Notes: generated by a model not told the origin, from the letters alone. Shown: positions 18,425 to 29,312, numbered from the stretch's first letter. The stretch: 64,000 nt of DNA from Pseudomonas sp. BMS12 (GCF_001592875.1 NZ_LSOF01000010.1:61049-125048), one strand, 5' to 3'. Numbers and translations: made by a program.

Positions 18425-18443
18425 GTGGCCCGATAACGGCCAC
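18425..18443. promoter_or_regulatory. Dyad upstream of the MocR gene
   Basis: GTGGCC-7-GGCCAC is a perfect 6-base inverted repeat in the short space between ccoG and the ATG at 18457. A MocR-type regulator could bind here to control itself. This is inferred from position only. Confidence 0.4.
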
Positions 18444-18456
18444 CGTCACGGACAAG

Positions 18457-19866
18457 ATGAAACGCTACGAGCAATTCGCCGACCAGATCGCCGAGCTGAT
18501 CCGCTCGGGCATGCTCGCCCCCGGTGACCGGGTGCCCTCAGTGCGCCACGCCAGCCGCACCTATGGCGTGAGCCCGTCCACCGTGTTTCAGGCCTACTAC
18601 CTGCTGGAGGACCGCGGGCTGATCCAGGCCCGCGCGCGCTCCGGCTACTTCGTGCGGACCCTGGCCGGGCAGCCGCTGGCCGAGGCCGAAGTGGGCTGCG
18701 CCCCGCCGCCGACCAGCGAGGTCGATGTCAGCGAGCTGGTGTTCTCCGTACTCGGTTCATTGAAAGACCCGCACACCGTGCCTTTCGGCTCGGCCTTCCC
18801 CAGCCCGCAGCTGTTCCCGCTGGCGCGCCTGGCGCGCTCGATGAACCAGGCCCTGCGCGACCTGCCCGCACACGCGGTCATCGCCGACATGACTGCCGGC
18901 AATCCCGACCTGCGCCGGCAGATCGCCCTGCGCTACATGGTCGCCGGCGTGCGCCTGCCGCTGGAGGAGCTTGTCATCACCAATGGAGCCATGGAGGCGC
19001 TGAACCTGTGCCTGCAGACGGTGACCCAGCCGGGCGACCTGGTGGCCATCGAGGCGCCGGCCTTCTATGCCACCCTGCAGGTGCTGGAGCGGCTCAAGCT
19101 CAAGGCCGTGGAAATCCCCGTGCACCCGCGCAGCGGTATCGACCTGGGCATGCTTGCCGAGCGCCTGGACAAGCTGCCGATCAAGGCCTGCTGGTTCATG
19201 AGCAGCCTGCAGAACCCCATCGGCGCCAGCCTGAATGACGCGAAGAAAGCCGAGCTGTACGCCCTGCTCAAACGCCATCAGGTGCCATTGATCGAGGACG
19301 ACGTGTATGCCGAGCTGTACTACGGCACGCAGCCGCCAAAGCCGGTGAAGAGCCTGGATGACGAGGGTCTGGTGATGCACTGCGGCTCCTTCTCCAAGAG
19401 CCTGGCGCCGGGTTACCGGGTCGGCTGGGTGGCCGGCGGGCGCTATGCCGAGCAGATCGCCCGACTCAAGCTGATGACCACCATCTCGCCCTCGGTGCCG
19501 GCCCAGGCGGCCATCGCCGACTACCTGCAGCACGGCGGCTATGACCGCCACCTGCGCAAGCTGCGCATCGCCCTGGAGACCCAGCAGGCCGCCATGCTCG
19601 CCTCCGCCGCGCGACACTTCCCGAGCGAGACGCGGGTCACCCGCCCCGCAGGCGGCTATTTCCTGTGGTTCGAGTTTCCCGAGCGGGTCGACTCGCTGCA
19701 GCTGTTCCAGCTCGCGCTGGCCCAGGGCATCAGCCTGGCGCCGGGGCCGATCTTCTCCGCCACCCGTGCATTTCAGCACTGCGCACGCTTGAACCATGGC
19801 CATCCCTGGACGTCCCAGAACGAGCAGGCCATGCAGGTGCTGGGGCGTATCCTCGCCAGCTTCTAG
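18457..19866 (+). CDS. MocR-type regulator (GntR HTH + aminotransferase-like domain)
   Basis: A 469-residue transcription factor. A GntR winged helix spans about residues 1-70 (MKRYEQFADQIAELI, GVSPSTVFQAYYLLE). A fold-type I PLP aminotransferase-like domain follows. The PLP-binding lysine is probably in CGSFSKSLAPGYRVGW (~residue 315). An in-frame GTG at 18394, touching the ccoG stop, would give 490 residues. I prefer the ATG at 18457, where the HTH normally begins and upstream of which a dyad sits. MocR proteins sense PLP, amino acids or related compounds; the target is unknown. A second dyad lies before the next gene. Confidence 0.9.
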   Translation: MKRYEQFADQIAELIRSGMLAPGDRVPSVRHASRTYGVSPSTVFQAYYLLEDRGLIQARARSGYFVRTLAGQPLAEAEVGCAPPPTSEVDVSELVFSVLGSLKDPHTVPFGSAFPSPQLFPLARLARSMNQALRDLPAHAVIADMTAGNPDLRRQIALRYMVAGVRLPLEELVITNGAMEALNLCLQTVTQPGDLVAIEAPAFYATLQVLERLKLKAVEIPVHPRSGIDLGMLAERLDKLPIKACWFMSSLQNPIGASLNDAKKAELYALLKRHQVPLIEDDVYAELYYGTQPPKPVKSLDDEGLVMHCGSFSKSLAPGYRVGWVAGGRYAEQIARLKLMTTISPSVPAQAAIADYLQHGGYDRHLRKLRIALETQQAAMLASAARHFPSETRVTRPAGGYFLWFEFPERVDSLQLFQLALAQGISLAPGPIFSATRAFQHCARLNHGHPWTSQNEQAMQVLGRILASF

Positions 19867-19924
19867 CCGTCGCCGCTGACGCGTGCGGCTATCCTGCGGA
19901 TATGTGGTAACTCTGGCGTCAAAA

Positions 19925-19943
19925 ATAGTGGCACTATGCCACT
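19925..19943. promoter_or_regulatory. Nested dyad upstream of the coiled-coil membrane protein gene
   Basis: Two overlapping perfect inverted repeats occupy this site: ATAGTG-G-CACTAT (19925-19937) and AGTGGCA-CTA-TGCCACT (19927-19943). The site lies 37 bases before the ATG at 19981 and just after the MocR gene. It is a plausible operator for that regulator, by inference. Confidence 0.45.
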
Positions 19944-19980
19944 CACACCCAGGCACCCTAAAACAACAAGGGACGGCACC

Positions 19981-20574
19981 ATGAGCAGCGACACCGCAAC
20001 GGACACCGACGCGACTGGCGACGAGCCCCTCGACGACCAGCAACGCATCGAGCGGCTGGAGAAAGCCGGCAAGCTCAACCGCATCCTGATCTTCGCCCTG
20101 GCCGGCGTACTGCTCCTGACTCTGCTGGCCTGGCTGCTGATCGCCCTGCTCGGCTCAACGCCGGAAGAAGACGAGCCCGCCGCCAGCCAGGCCAGCGTCC
20201 AGGCGCTGCAGCAGGAACTCGGCGCCCTGCAACTGCAGGTCGGCACTCTGCAGCAACAGCTGCAGGAGCAGCAGAAGCTGATCGTCATGGTCCAGCAACA
20301 GATGCCCAAGCCTGCCAGCGTCGCGCCCACAGCAGAGGCCAGCCAGAACGAAAGGGAAACCGTCTCCATGGTGGCCAAGACCCTGATCGGCCAGGAACAC
20401 AACTATCAGGAGAGTCTGAGCGCCCTCAAGGTCGGCATGCGCGACCTGGCCCGCATGATCGCCGGCTCGCGCAGCTGGCTGGCCTTCTACGAAGAATCCC
20501 TGGCCAAACCCATGGCCGACAGCCAGGCCCGGGTCAAGGCGCTGCAGGCCTGGGAGGCCAAGCAAACGAAGTGA
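19981..20574 (+). CDS. Uncharacterised membrane-anchored coiled-coil protein
   Basis: A 197-residue protein of no family I recognise. It has a short acidic cytoplasmic N-terminus and one strong membrane segment at ~residues 37-56 (ILIFALAGVLLLTLLAWLLI). A Gln/Leu-rich coiled coil follows at ~70-105, and then a helical C-terminal part (~125-197). The topology resembles a single-pass scaffold with its C-terminal part in the periplasm. The ATG at 19981 follows an A/G-rich stretch. It is downstream of the MocR gene on the same strand, with its own dyad-containing promoter region, and ends at a strong terminator. Confidence 0.75.
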   Translation: MSSDTATDTDATGDEPLDDQQRIERLEKAGKLNRILIFALAGVLLLTLLAWLLIALLGSTPEEDEPAASQASVQALQQELGALQLQVGTLQQQLQEQQKLIVMVQQQMPKPASVAPTAEASQNERETVSMVAKTLIGQEHNYQESLSALKVGMRDLARMIAGSRSWLAFYEESLAKPMADSQARVKALQAWEAKQTK

Positions 20575-20576
20575 AC

Positions 20577-20601
20577 AAAGCCGCCCTCGGGCGGCTTTTT
20601 C
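20577..20601. terminator. Bidirectional rho-independent terminator
   Basis: AAAGCCGCCCTCGGGCGGCT continues with TTTT. It serves the plus-strand coiled-coil gene and the convergent ABC transporter gene ending at 20604. Confidence 0.88.
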
Positions 20602-20603
20602 GT

Positions 20604-22382
20604 TCAGTGCTGCAGATGCCCGTAGAGCTTGGCGTACAGGCCACCGTCGGCGATCAGCTGCTGGTGATCGCCGTCCTCGGCGATGCGCCCGCCGTCGAAC
20701 ACCAGCACCCGGTCAGCCTGCTTAACCGCGCTCAGGCGGTGAGCGATGATCAGCGTGGTGCGGCCATTGAGGAAGCGCCCCAGGGCCTGGTGCAAGGCGT
20801 ACTCGGTGGCGGCGTCCAGCGCCGAAGTGGCCTCGTCGAGAATCACCACCTGGGGTTCGGCCAGCACCATGCGCGCAATGGCCAGGCGCTGGCGTTGGCC
20901 GCCTGACAGGCGTACGCCGGAACGGCCGACCATGCTCTCCAGGCCCAGCGGCAGGGCGCGAATGGTCGGCGCCAGCTGGGCGATCTCCAGCGCCTGCCAG
21001 CAGGCCTCGTCGCTGCGCTCGCGGCCCATGCACAGGTTGGCGCGCACCGTGTCGTTGAACAGCGCCGGGTGCTGCAGCACCACGGCCACATGCTCGCGCA
21101 CCGTCTCCAGGCCGATCTCCTCCAGGCTGGCACCGCCGAAGCGGATGCTGCCGGCCTGCGGGCTGTAGAGCCCAAGCAGCAGCTGCACCAGGGTGCTCTT
21201 GCCGCCACCGGAGGCGCCGACTATGGCCACCTTCTCGCCCGGCGCGATGCTCAGGTCGAGATCCTGCAGCACCGGCTCGTCGTTGTAGGCGAAGGTCAGG
21301 CCCTGCACTTCGATGCCGACGGTTTCACGGTCCCTGAAAGGGTCGATCTGCGCCGGATACTGCGGCTCGTCGGCCCGCGCCAGCAGTTCGTTGATCCGCG
21401 CCAGCGCACCGCCGGCGGCGTAATAGGCGTACTGCAGACCGAGCAGCTGCTCGACCGGGCCGATCATGAACCACAGGTAGCTGAACACCGCGAGCATCTG
21501 GCCGATGGACAGGTCGGAGAGCAGCACGGTGATCATCGCGGCGGCGCGGAACAGGTCGATGCCGAACTGGAACAGCAGGCCGCTGGTGCGTGCGGCAGCA
21601 TCACTCTTCCACTGCGAGGCCACCGCATAGTCGCGCACCTCGCGGGCCTTGAAGCCGAGGCGACCGAGGAAATAGCCCTGGCGGTTGCCGGCACGTACTT
21701 CCTGGATGGCTTCCAGGGTTTCGGTAAGGGCTTGGGTGAAGCGCGAGGTGCTGTCGTTTTCCAGCTTCTTCAGGTGCTTGACCTGCTTGCCCAGGCGCAC
21801 GGTGGCGAAGATCACCAGTGGATTGAACAGCAGGATCAGCAGCGCCAGTTGCCAGTGCATCCAGATCAGGATGGCGGCGGTGCCGGTCAGGGTCAGCACT
21901 GCCACCAGCACCCGCGACAGGGTTTCGCCGATGAACTTGTCGAGGGTGTCCAGATCGGTGACCAGATGGGCGCTGACCGTGCCGCCGCCGAGGTTCTCGT
22001 ACTCGCTCAGGGAGATGCGCTTGAGCCGCGCGATCAGGCGCATGCGCAGGCGGTAGATGACATCCTTGGACAGCCGGGCGAACAGCCGCGCCTGCAGGAC
22101 GTTGCTGACCAGCGCGCCCAGACGCAGGCTCAGCGTCAGCACCAGCATCAGGCCGATATAGCCGGCGGCGCTTTCCCAGGCGGCAGGCAGGAAGCGATCC
22201 ATCACCCTGAGTGCGGCGTCGCCCTGCCCCAGCAGCACCTCGTCCACCAGCAGCGGCAGCAGCAGTGGAATCGGCACGCTGCACAGGGTGGCGAGCACGG
22301 CGATCAGGTTGGCCAACAGCAGGCCCTTGCGATGGCGCAGAGCCAGGCGGCGGATTTCCGCCCAGGTCAAACGGTCAGGCAT
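20604..22382 (-). CDS. ABC transporter, fused permease/ATPase (exporter type)
   Basis: A 592-residue half-transporter with six membrane helices (~residues 15-310) followed by a nucleotide-binding domain (~345-590). The ATPase motifs are complete: Walker A GASGGGKSTL, signature LSGGQRQRLAIAR, Walker B VVILDEATSALD and the switch histidine in IIAHRLSAV. The type I exporter layout (MsbA/LmrA-like) predicts homodimer export of a lipid, peptide or drug; the substrate is unknown. Its start overlaps the end of the DsbA-like gene by 8 bases, so the two are translationally coupled. The neighbourhood resembles P. aeruginosa PA0860-PA0859. Confidence 0.9.
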   Translation of the reverse strand: MPDRLTWAEIRRLALRHRKGLLLANLIAVLATLCSVPIPLLLPLLVDEVLLGQGDAALRVMDRFLPAAWESAAGYIGLMLVLTLSLRLGALVSNVLQARLFARLSKDVIYRLRMRLIARLKRISLSEYENLGGGTVSAHLVTDLDTLDKFIGETLSRVLVAVLTLTGTAAILIWMHWQLALLILLFNPLVIFATVRLGKQVKHLKKLENDSTSRFTQALTETLEAIQEVRAGNRQGYFLGRLGFKAREVRDYAVASQWKSDAAARTSGLLFQFGIDLFRAAAMITVLLSDLSIGQMLAVFSYLWFMIGPVEQLLGLQYAYYAAGGALARINELLARADEPQYPAQIDPFRDRETVGIEVQGLTFAYNDEPVLQDLDLSIAPGEKVAIVGASGGGKSTLVQLLLGLYSPQAGSIRFGGASLEEIGLETVREHVAVVLQHPALFNDTVRANLCMGRERSDEACWQALEIAQLAPTIRALPLGLESMVGRSGVRLSGGQRQRLAIARMVLAEPQVVILDEATSALDAATEYALHQALGRFLNGRTTLIIAHRLSAVKQADRVLVFDGGRIAEDGDHQQLIADGGLYAKLYGHLQH

Positions 22383-23007
22383 GCGCGCGTTCCAACCAGC
22401 GCGCCAGCAACGGCGAAAGTGCCTCCAGCGGCTGGTAGCCGTTGGTCAGCAACGCCAGTTGGCCATCACGCTCGGCCAGCAGGGTCGGGAAACCGCTGAT
22501 GCCCAGGTCCTGCACCCAGGTAAAGTCGGAGGCGGTAGCCTCATGCATAGCCTCGCTGTCGAAGGCTTCGGCGAACTCGATGCGCGGAATCCCGGCCAGT
22601 TCGGCCAGTTCCACCAGCACCTGAGCGCGGGACACATCGCGCGCGCCAACGTAGAACGCCTGCTGGATCAGCTTGGCCAGCGGCCAGACGCTCTGCTCGT
22701 CCAGCTGCCGTGCCGTGACCAGGGCGCGGCAGGCTGGCGAGGTGTCGTAGACGAAGCCTTCGGGCAAGGCCTCGGTGAAGTTGAACAGCTGCCCGGTGGC
22801 GGCGTTGACCGCCTGCCAGTGCCCGAGGATGCGCACCCGCGCCGCCGGCTCCAGCGCCGCGCGCTCGCTGCGCAGGCCTCCGGCGACCAGGTGCAGCGTT
22901 ACACCCGCAGCAGCGGCCTGCTCGGCCAGGGCCTGTACCACCGGGGCAAAACCCCAGCACCAGGAGCACATCGGGTCCATCACATAGATGAGGCGGGGTT
23001 GGCGCAC
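22375..23007 (-). CDS. DsbA family protein (FrnE-like thioredoxin fold)
   Basis: A 210-residue cytoplasmic thioredoxin-fold protein with the active-site pair CSWC near residues 13-16 (VMDPMCSWCWGF) and an inserted helical domain. The cis-Pro loop is near ISGFPTLL. No signal peptide is present, unlike periplasmic DsbA. I chose the GTG at 23007 because AAGGAG lies seven bases upstream and the product then begins with the usual short lead into VMDPMC. FrnE-like members act as thiol oxidoreductases or isomerases. It is coupled to the downstream ABC exporter. Confidence 0.85.
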   Translation of the reverse strand: MRQPRLIYVMDPMCSWCWGFAPVVQALAEQAAAAGVTLHLVAGGLRSERAALEPAARVRILGHWQAVNAATGQLFNFTEALPEGFVYDTSPACRALVTARQLDEQSVWPLAKLIQQAFYVGARDVSRAQVLVELAELAGIPRIEFAEAFDSEAMHEATASDFTWVQDLGISGFPTLLAERDGQLALLTNGYQPLEALSPLLARWLERAHA

Positions 23008-23106
23008 GGCGGGCTCCTTGAGCGCTTTGGGGTGGGTTATACCGCAGGCCGCATCCAGCAAGCTTGCTGGGTCAAGCCGCCAAGCGGCCAACCCAGCCTA
23101 CGGCAT

Positions 23107-24045
23107 TCAGTCGTTCTGCAGCGCCTTGTAGTTGAAGCCGATCGGGTGCGGCAGGTTGCGCGCCTGGGCGATCTCGATCTGCTTCTGCCGCTCGCGGGCA
23201 GCCTGGCGGGTTTTCTCCGGCAGCGAGTCCCAGCAATGCGGGCAGCTGACGCCGGGGCTGTAGAACTCGGTCTGGCGATCCTCGGCCGAGATCGGGTTGC
23301 GGCAAGCGTGGCACTGGTCGTAGTCGCCCTCGGAGAGGTCGTGGCGCACGGTCACGCGGTTGTCGAAGACGAAGCAGTCGCCCTGCCACTTGGTCTGCTC
23401 CTGGGGTACCTCTTCCAGGTATTTGAGGATGCCGCCCTTGAGGTGGTACACCTCCTCGAAGCCTTCGCCGAGCATGTAGCTGGAGGCCTTCTCGCAACGG
23501 ATGCCACCGGTGCAGAACATGGCGACCTTCTTGTGCTTGCTCGGATCGAAATGGGCCTTGATGTACTCGGGAAACTCACGGAACGACTTGGTCTTGGGGT
23601 CGATGGCGCCCTCGAAGGTGCCGATGGCCACCTCGTAGTCGTTGCGGGTGTCGATCAGCAGCACTTCCGGGTCACTGATCAGGGCGTTCCAGTCCTGCGG
23701 CTCGACGTAGGTACCGACCTTCTGATTGGGGTCCACGCCCGGCACGCCGAGGGTGACGATTTCCTTCTTCAGCTTGACCTTGGTGCGGTAGAACGGCTGC
23801 TCGTCGCAGTAGGATTCCTTGTGGTCGATATCGGCCAGGCGCGGGTCCTGGCGGAACCAGGCGAGCAGGCCGTCGATACCGGCGCGGCTGGCGGACACGG
23901 TGCCGTTGATGCCTTCCTCGGCCAGCAACAGGGTGCCTTTGACGCCGTTGTCGAGCAGGGTTTGCAGCAGGGGTTCACGCAGCGCTTGGTAGTCCGGTAG
24001 GGAAACGAACTTGTACAGCGCCGCGACAACGATCTTGTCGGTCAT
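23107..24045 (-). CDS. trhO: tRNA uridine(34) hydroxylase, rhodanese-fold
   Basis: A 312-residue cytoplasmic protein of the YceA/TrhO family, which hydroxylates wobble uridine (ho5U34) in an oxygen-dependent route. The N-terminal domain spans ~1-110. The rhodanese domain spans ~120-220 with its catalytic Cys in [15 protein letters not shown]-terminal zinc-finger-like set of Cys pairs follows ([16 protein letters not shown]). GGAGAG lies before the ATG. It is on the same strand as bolA upstream but is separated from it by a terminator, so it is probably transcribed on its own. Confidence 0.92.
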   Translation of the reverse strand: MTDKIVVAALYKFVSLPDYQALREPLLQTLLDNGVKGTLLLAEEGINGTVSASRAGIDGLLAWFRQDPRLADIDHKESYCDEQPFYRTKVKLKKEIVTLGVPGVDPNQKVGTYVEPQDWNALISDPEVLLIDTRNDYEVAIGTFEGAIDPKTKSFREFPEYIKAHFDPSKHKKVAMFCTGGIRCEKASSYMLGEGFEEVYHLKGGILKYLEEVPQEQTKWQGDCFVFDNRVTVRHDLSEGDYDQCHACRNPISAEDRQTEFYSPGVSCPHCWDSLPEKTRQAARERQKQIEIAQARNLPHPIGFNYKALQND

Positions 24046-24090
24046 GCGGACTCTCTCCAGTGGTCACCCTCGCAAAGGGCGGACCGGGGA

Positions 24091-24122
24091 TAAAAATGAA
24101 AGCGCCGGCAGGGGCCGGCGCG
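24091..24122 (-). terminator. Rho-independent terminator after bolA
   Basis: On the minus strand GCGCCGGCCCCTGCCGGCGC is followed by TTTCATTTTTAT. It lies about 110 bases past the bolA stop. Confidence 0.75.
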
Positions 24123-24229
24123 GGGGCGATTCTAACCCAGGCGGACAGGATTCTGCAGCCGACCTGGATCAATGGCGAGCGCCGTCAGCCGCACACGATC
24201 GCGGCCAAGGCCCGCTTACCAGGGCGCCA

Positions 24230-24535
24230 TCAGTGATCGAGCTTGCTGCCGCCGCGGCAGGTCGGCGAGTCCGGCGCCCCGCCCTGCTGCGCCCACTCCT
24301 CGGGGGTATAGGTGTGCAGGGCCAGGGCGTGGAACTGCTGCATCAGCTCGCCGAGAGTGGCGTAGACCTTCTGGTGGCGCTTGACCGCATTCAGGCCGAC
24401 GAAGGCCGGGCTGACGATCACCGCCTTGTAGTGGGTTTCCTGGCCACGGCTGTGCATATGGCTCTCGTCCAGCACGTCGAGGTACTCCGGCTCCAGGCCG
24501 GCCAGGGTTTGCAGAAGCTTGTCGCGCATGCTCAT
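24230..24535 (-). CDS. bolA: BolA family protein
   Basis: A 101-residue cytoplasmic protein with the BolA class II KH-like fold. The family motifs are present: the DESHMHSRGQETHYKAVIV strand with its cluster of His residues (~27-45), then FVGLNAVKRHQKVYATLGELM and HALALHTYTPEEW. BolA proteins pair with monothiol glutaredoxins through a shared [2Fe-2S] cluster and influence shape, biofilm and iron-sulfur homeostasis. The ATG at 24535 follows GAGGAG. It is 11 bases after the DUF2059 gene stop, so the two are one transcription unit ending at 24091. Confidence 0.94.
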   Translation of the reverse strand: MSMRDKLLQTLAGLEPEYLDVLDESHMHSRGQETHYKAVIVSPAFVGLNAVKRHQKVYATLGELMQQFHALALHTYTPEEWAQQGGAPDSPTCRGGSKLDH

Positions 24536-24546
24536 CTGAGAACTCC

Positions 24547-25044
24547 TCACTGCTTGCCGGGCTTCAGCTCGGCATCCATCTGGCCCAGCAGCCGATCCAC
24601 TTCCGGTGCCGCCGCCTGCAGGCGCTCCTGGGTGCGCTGAGCGGAAATCGCCATCAGCTGCGGCATCTGCTCCAGCAGTTTGCTGCCCAGCGGCGTCTGA
24701 TAGAAGGCAACCAGCTGCTTGAGCTCGGCCTCGCTGAACGCATCGGTGTACAGCGCGACCAGGTCCGGGCCGAGCTTGTCCCAGCCGACGACTTTATCCA
24801 GCGCCGCGTTGGCCTGGGCCTGATAACGCTCCAGCAGCGGTTTCTGGCTGGCCTGGCCGCCGGACTGGGCGAAACGACGGGCGAACATCTGTTGTACCTG
24901 GCTGTAGGCCGGCACCGTCAGCCGGTCAACTCGGGTCAGCTCGAGGAAACGCCGGGCCTCGGCAGCATGGCTGGCGCTATCAGCCAGCAAGGGGGCACTG
25001 ATCAGCAACAGCAGGGCGGAACAAAAGACTCGCAGGCGGGTCAT
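24547..25044 (-). CDS. DUF2059 domain-containing secreted protein
   Basis: A 165-residue protein with a signal peptide (residues 1-22, cleaved near LLADSA). The mature all-helical region contains the DUF2059 signature FSEAELKQLVAFYQTPLGSK (~105-124). Family function is unknown; members are periplasmic and widespread in Proteobacteria. AAAGGAT precedes the ATG. It is directly upstream of bolA in the same unit. The gene to its right runs the other way, leaving a 203-bp divergent promoter region. Confidence 0.85.
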   Translation of the reverse strand: MTRLRVFCSALLLLISAPLLADSASHAAEARRFLELTRVDRLTVPAYSQVQQMFARRFAQSGGQASQKPLLERYQAQANAALDKVVGWDKLGPDLVALYTDAFSEAELKQLVAFYQTPLGSKLLEQMPQLMAISAQRTQERLQAAAPEVDRLLGQMDAELKPGKQ

Positions 25045-25247
25045 TCAGAGATCCTTTCGGGGCAATTCGGCGGGCGGCCATTCTGCGCGCAGGCGTGTCG
25101 TCACTCAAGCAAACCGCTGACGAGCGGAGTTAGCAAAAAGCCAGCACTTGCCCTGTACTGGTACAACTGTGCATGCTTGCGTCCCTCCCGAGGCGCAGGC
25201 ACGGAATTCGCACACCGGCCGCCAGCCCTCACACATGGACGTGTCAG

Positions 25248-26258
25248 ATGAATACTTTTACCCGCCCGCCTTCCACGCTGCCGCAGCCCTTGTGCGATGC
25301 TCGCGGCCGTCTGCTGGATGAAGCCATCGGCTGGGCCACGCGACCACGGGTGCACTGCGCCCTGCCCGGCCATCTGGGTCGACGCAAGCGCTGGAACCAC
25401 TGGTGCATCACCACGCCAGACTGGATGCTCTCGCTGACCTTCGCCGACCTCGACTACCTCGGCTATGGCGCTGCCTACTTCCTGGACCTGCATAGCGGCA
25501 AGTCCGTCTCGCATACCCAGCTACGCCCTTTCGGTTTTGGCTGCCAATTGCCCGACACTCCCCTGGAGAGCCACGAGTTCTGCCACTCGCGCCTGCAACT
25601 GAAGGCCGACGACCGTGGTAACGCCGTGCGCCTGACCGTGGTGGCCCCGGACATCGGCGGCCAGCCCCTGCAGGTGGCACTTGATATCCAGCGCCCGCCG
25701 CACCTGGAATCGGTGAACCTGGTCTGCCCCATGGGCAGCAACACCTTCCACGCCTCCTGCCGCCAGCTCGGCCTGCCCGTCAGCGGCAGCCTGCAACTGG
25801 GGCGTCGCCAGTACCTGTGCAGCCCGGGGCAAAGCTTCGCCTCCCTCGACTTCGCCCGTGGCGTATGGCCGTTGCACAGCCACTGGACCCGTGCCGCCTT
25901 CGCCGCACCGGGCGGCATCGCCGGCAACTTCGGCACCGGCTGGTGTGAGCATAGCGGCCTGTCGGAGAACGCCCTGTGGTTCGGCGGCGAGTTGCTGCAC
26001 CTGGAAGAGCAGGTGCAGATCGAGCAGAACCCGCAAGGGCCACTGGCGCCCTGGCGCCTTTCGAGCCCCAGCGGCCAGGTGGAGCTGTGCTTCACCCCGC
26101 GCCAGCTGCACCAGGCCAACCCCAAGCTCGGCCCGTTCTACGCCGACACACGCCAGTGGTTCGGCCGCTACGATGGCGTACTGCGCGGCCCACAAGGCGA
26201 GAAGGTACCGGTCAGCAGCGCCTATGGCTGGCTCGGCGCCACCCACGCCCGCTGGTAA
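25248..26258 (+). CDS. DUF2804 family protein
   Basis: A 336-residue protein of unknown function matching DUF2804 by its pattern of aromatic/Trp-rich beta strands: [11 protein letters not shown] (~44-54), [20 protein letters not shown] and the C-terminal [12 protein letters not shown]. No signal peptide or membrane segment is evident. The fold is probably a lipocalin-like or beta-sandwich double domain. The ATG at 25248 was taken because upstream in-frame codons (from 25173) do not look native. It is 77 bases ahead of fumC on the same strand, as in the P. aeruginosa PA0855-PA0854 arrangement I recall. Confidence 0.8.
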   Translation: MNTFTRPPSTLPQPLCDARGRLLDEAIGWATRPRVHCALPGHLGRRKRWNHWCITTPDWMLSLTFADLDYLGYGAAYFLDLHSGKSVSHTQLRPFGFGCQLPDTPLESHEFCHSRLQLKADDRGNAVRLTVVAPDIGGQPLQVALDIQRPPHLESVNLVCPMGSNTFHASCRQLGLPVSGSLQLGRRQYLCSPGQSFASLDFARGVWPLHSHWTRAAFAAPGGIAGNFGTGWCEHSGLSENALWFGGELLHLEEQVQIEQNPQGPLAPWRLSSPSGQVELCFTPRQLHQANPKLGPFYADTRQWFGRYDGVLRGPQGEKVPVSSAYGWLGATHARW

Positions 26259-26335
26259 TCGAGCCGATAGAAACGCCGGGGAACCCGCTCCACCTCCGGC
26301 GGCCTAAACTGCCGGAAACAATCCGGAGACAGCTC

Positions 26336-27722
<1,387 letters not shown>

Positions 27723-27730
<8 letters not shown>

Positions 27731-28343
27731 AACAGTGAAGAGTGGTGCCACCCCGCTGGAAGGCGACGGCAAGCGCATCCTGATGATCGTCGGCACGTCC
27801 AAGCGCGACAGCCTGTGCCATGCCATCGCCGAGGCCTATACCAGTGGTGCCCGCGGCAAGGGCCATGTGGTGCGCCAGCTCAGACTCGGCGACCTGCAGT
27901 TCGATCCGATCCTGCGCGAGGGCTATGACCAGAGCCAGACCCTGGAGCCCGACCTGCTGGAGGCCCAGCGGCAGATCCACTGGGCCGAGCATCTGGTGTT
28001 CGTCTACCCGGTCTGGTGGGGCGGCGTGCCGGCGCTGCTCAAGGGTTTCTTCGACCGCACCTTCCTGCCCGGCTTCGCCTTCAAGTACCGCAGCCGCTCG
28101 CAGCTGTGGGACAAGCTGCTGACCGGACGCACCGCCGACCTGCTGGTGACCCTGGACACCCCGCCCTGGTACTTCCGCTGGATCTACGGCGCTCCGGCGC
28201 ACCGCCAGATGGTGCGTACCATTCTCGGCTTCTGCGGCATCCGCACCCGGCGCCTGGCCGAGTTCGCCCCGGTACGCCCCTCCAGCGAGGAGCAACGCCA
28301 GGGCTGGCTGCGCCGCGCCGAAGCCCTCGGCGTCAAGGTCTAG
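27723..28343 (+). CDS. NAD(P)H dehydrogenase (quinone)/flavodoxin-like oxidoreductase
   Basis: A 206-residue flavoprotein of the NQO1/MdaB-like family that would reduce quinones or similar acceptors in two-electron steps. The FMN/FAD-binding start is [19 protein letters not shown] (~18-36). The family motif [20 protein letters not shown] (~97-116) and PGFAFKY follow. Its first 16 residues are a loose lead. It overlaps fumC by 8 bases, so it is translationally coupled. It ends 4 bases from the convergent EamA gene, with no room for a standard terminator between them. Confidence 0.88.
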
Positions 28344-28346
28344 ACC

Positions 28347-29312
28347 CTAGAGCATGACCGCCATGCGCCGCGCCCGACGGGCACGCAGGCCCGCCAGCAG
28401 CGAAGGGCCCAGGGCGACCAGCGCCGAGCCCAGCACCACCAGCAACGCACCGCCATAGCCGAGGGCGTTGATCTGTTCAGGTCGCACATGCTCCGGCCAG
28501 AACAGTGCGGCCAGAGCCACGGCGGCGAAGGTCACCAGCGGCGTCACCGCCAAGGTGGCACTGACCCGCGAGGCCTCCCAGTGCGCCAGGGCCTCGGCGA
28601 AGGCGCCATAGGCCACCAGGGTGTTCAGGCAACAGGCCAGCAGCAGCCAGCCCTGCAGCGGCGACAGTTGCAGCACCTGCAGCGGATGCGCCCAGGGCGT
28701 GAGGATCAGGGCACAGGCCAGATAGATCACCAGCATGATCTGCGGCGAACTCCAGACGCTCAGCAACTGCTTCTGCGCCAACCCGTAGAAGGTCCAGACG
28801 AAGGCAGCCAGCAGCACGATCAGCACGCCACTGGTATAGGCGCCCAGCGAACCGAACAGCTCACCCAGGCGCTGATTGAAGAACAGCCCGAAGCCCAGCA
28901 ACAGCACCGCCAGGCCGCAGCCCTGGGCCAGGCTGAACGACTCGCGAAAGACCACCAGGCTGGCGATCAGGAACAGGATCGGCGCCATCTGGATCACCAG
29001 CTGAGTGGTACCCGGGCTGAGCAGGCTCAACCCCACCAGGTACAGCACGTAGTTGGAGACCAGCCCACCGATGGCCAGCAGGAGCAGCCAGCGCCCCTTG
29101 CTGCCGAGTGGTGCCAGGCGCGGCAAGCCACGGCGCGCACCCAGCCAGACCAGCAGCACCAGCCCCGCCACCAGCAGGCGATACCAGGTCACGGTGATGG
29201 GGTCCATGACCTGCAGCACCTCCTTGAGCTTGATCGGCAGAATGCCCCAGAGCAGCGCGGTAGTCAGGGCAAGCAGCAGGCCATAGAGCCATCGACCGGA
29301 AGAGATATGCAT
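28347..29312 (-). CDS. EamA/RhaT family (DMT) transporter
   Basis: A 321-residue inner-membrane protein with ten hydrophobic segments arranged as two EamA repeats (~residues 8-140 and ~155-300). The first repeat opens with LYGLLLALTTALLWG. The substrate is unknown; relatives export amino acids or metabolites. I chose the ATG at 29312, which follows GAGGA; the longer in-frame start would add about 95 residues read through REP sequence. It is convergent with the quinone-reductase gene. Confidence 0.87.
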   Translation of the reverse strand: MHISSGRWLYGLLLALTTALLWGILPIKLKEVLQVMDPITVTWYRLLVAGLVLLVWLGARRGLPRLAPLGSKGRWLLLLAIGGLVSNYVLYLVGLSLLSPGTTQLVIQMAPILFLIASLVVFRESFSLAQGCGLAVLLLGFGLFFNQRLGELFGSLGAYTSGVLIVLLAAFVWTFYGLAQKQLLSVWSSPQIMLVIYLACALILTPWAHPLQVLQLSPLQGWLLLACCLNTLVAYGAFAEALAHWEASRVSATLAVTPLVTFAAVALAALFWPEHVRPEQINALGYGGALLVVLGSALVALGPSLLAGLRARRARRMAVML

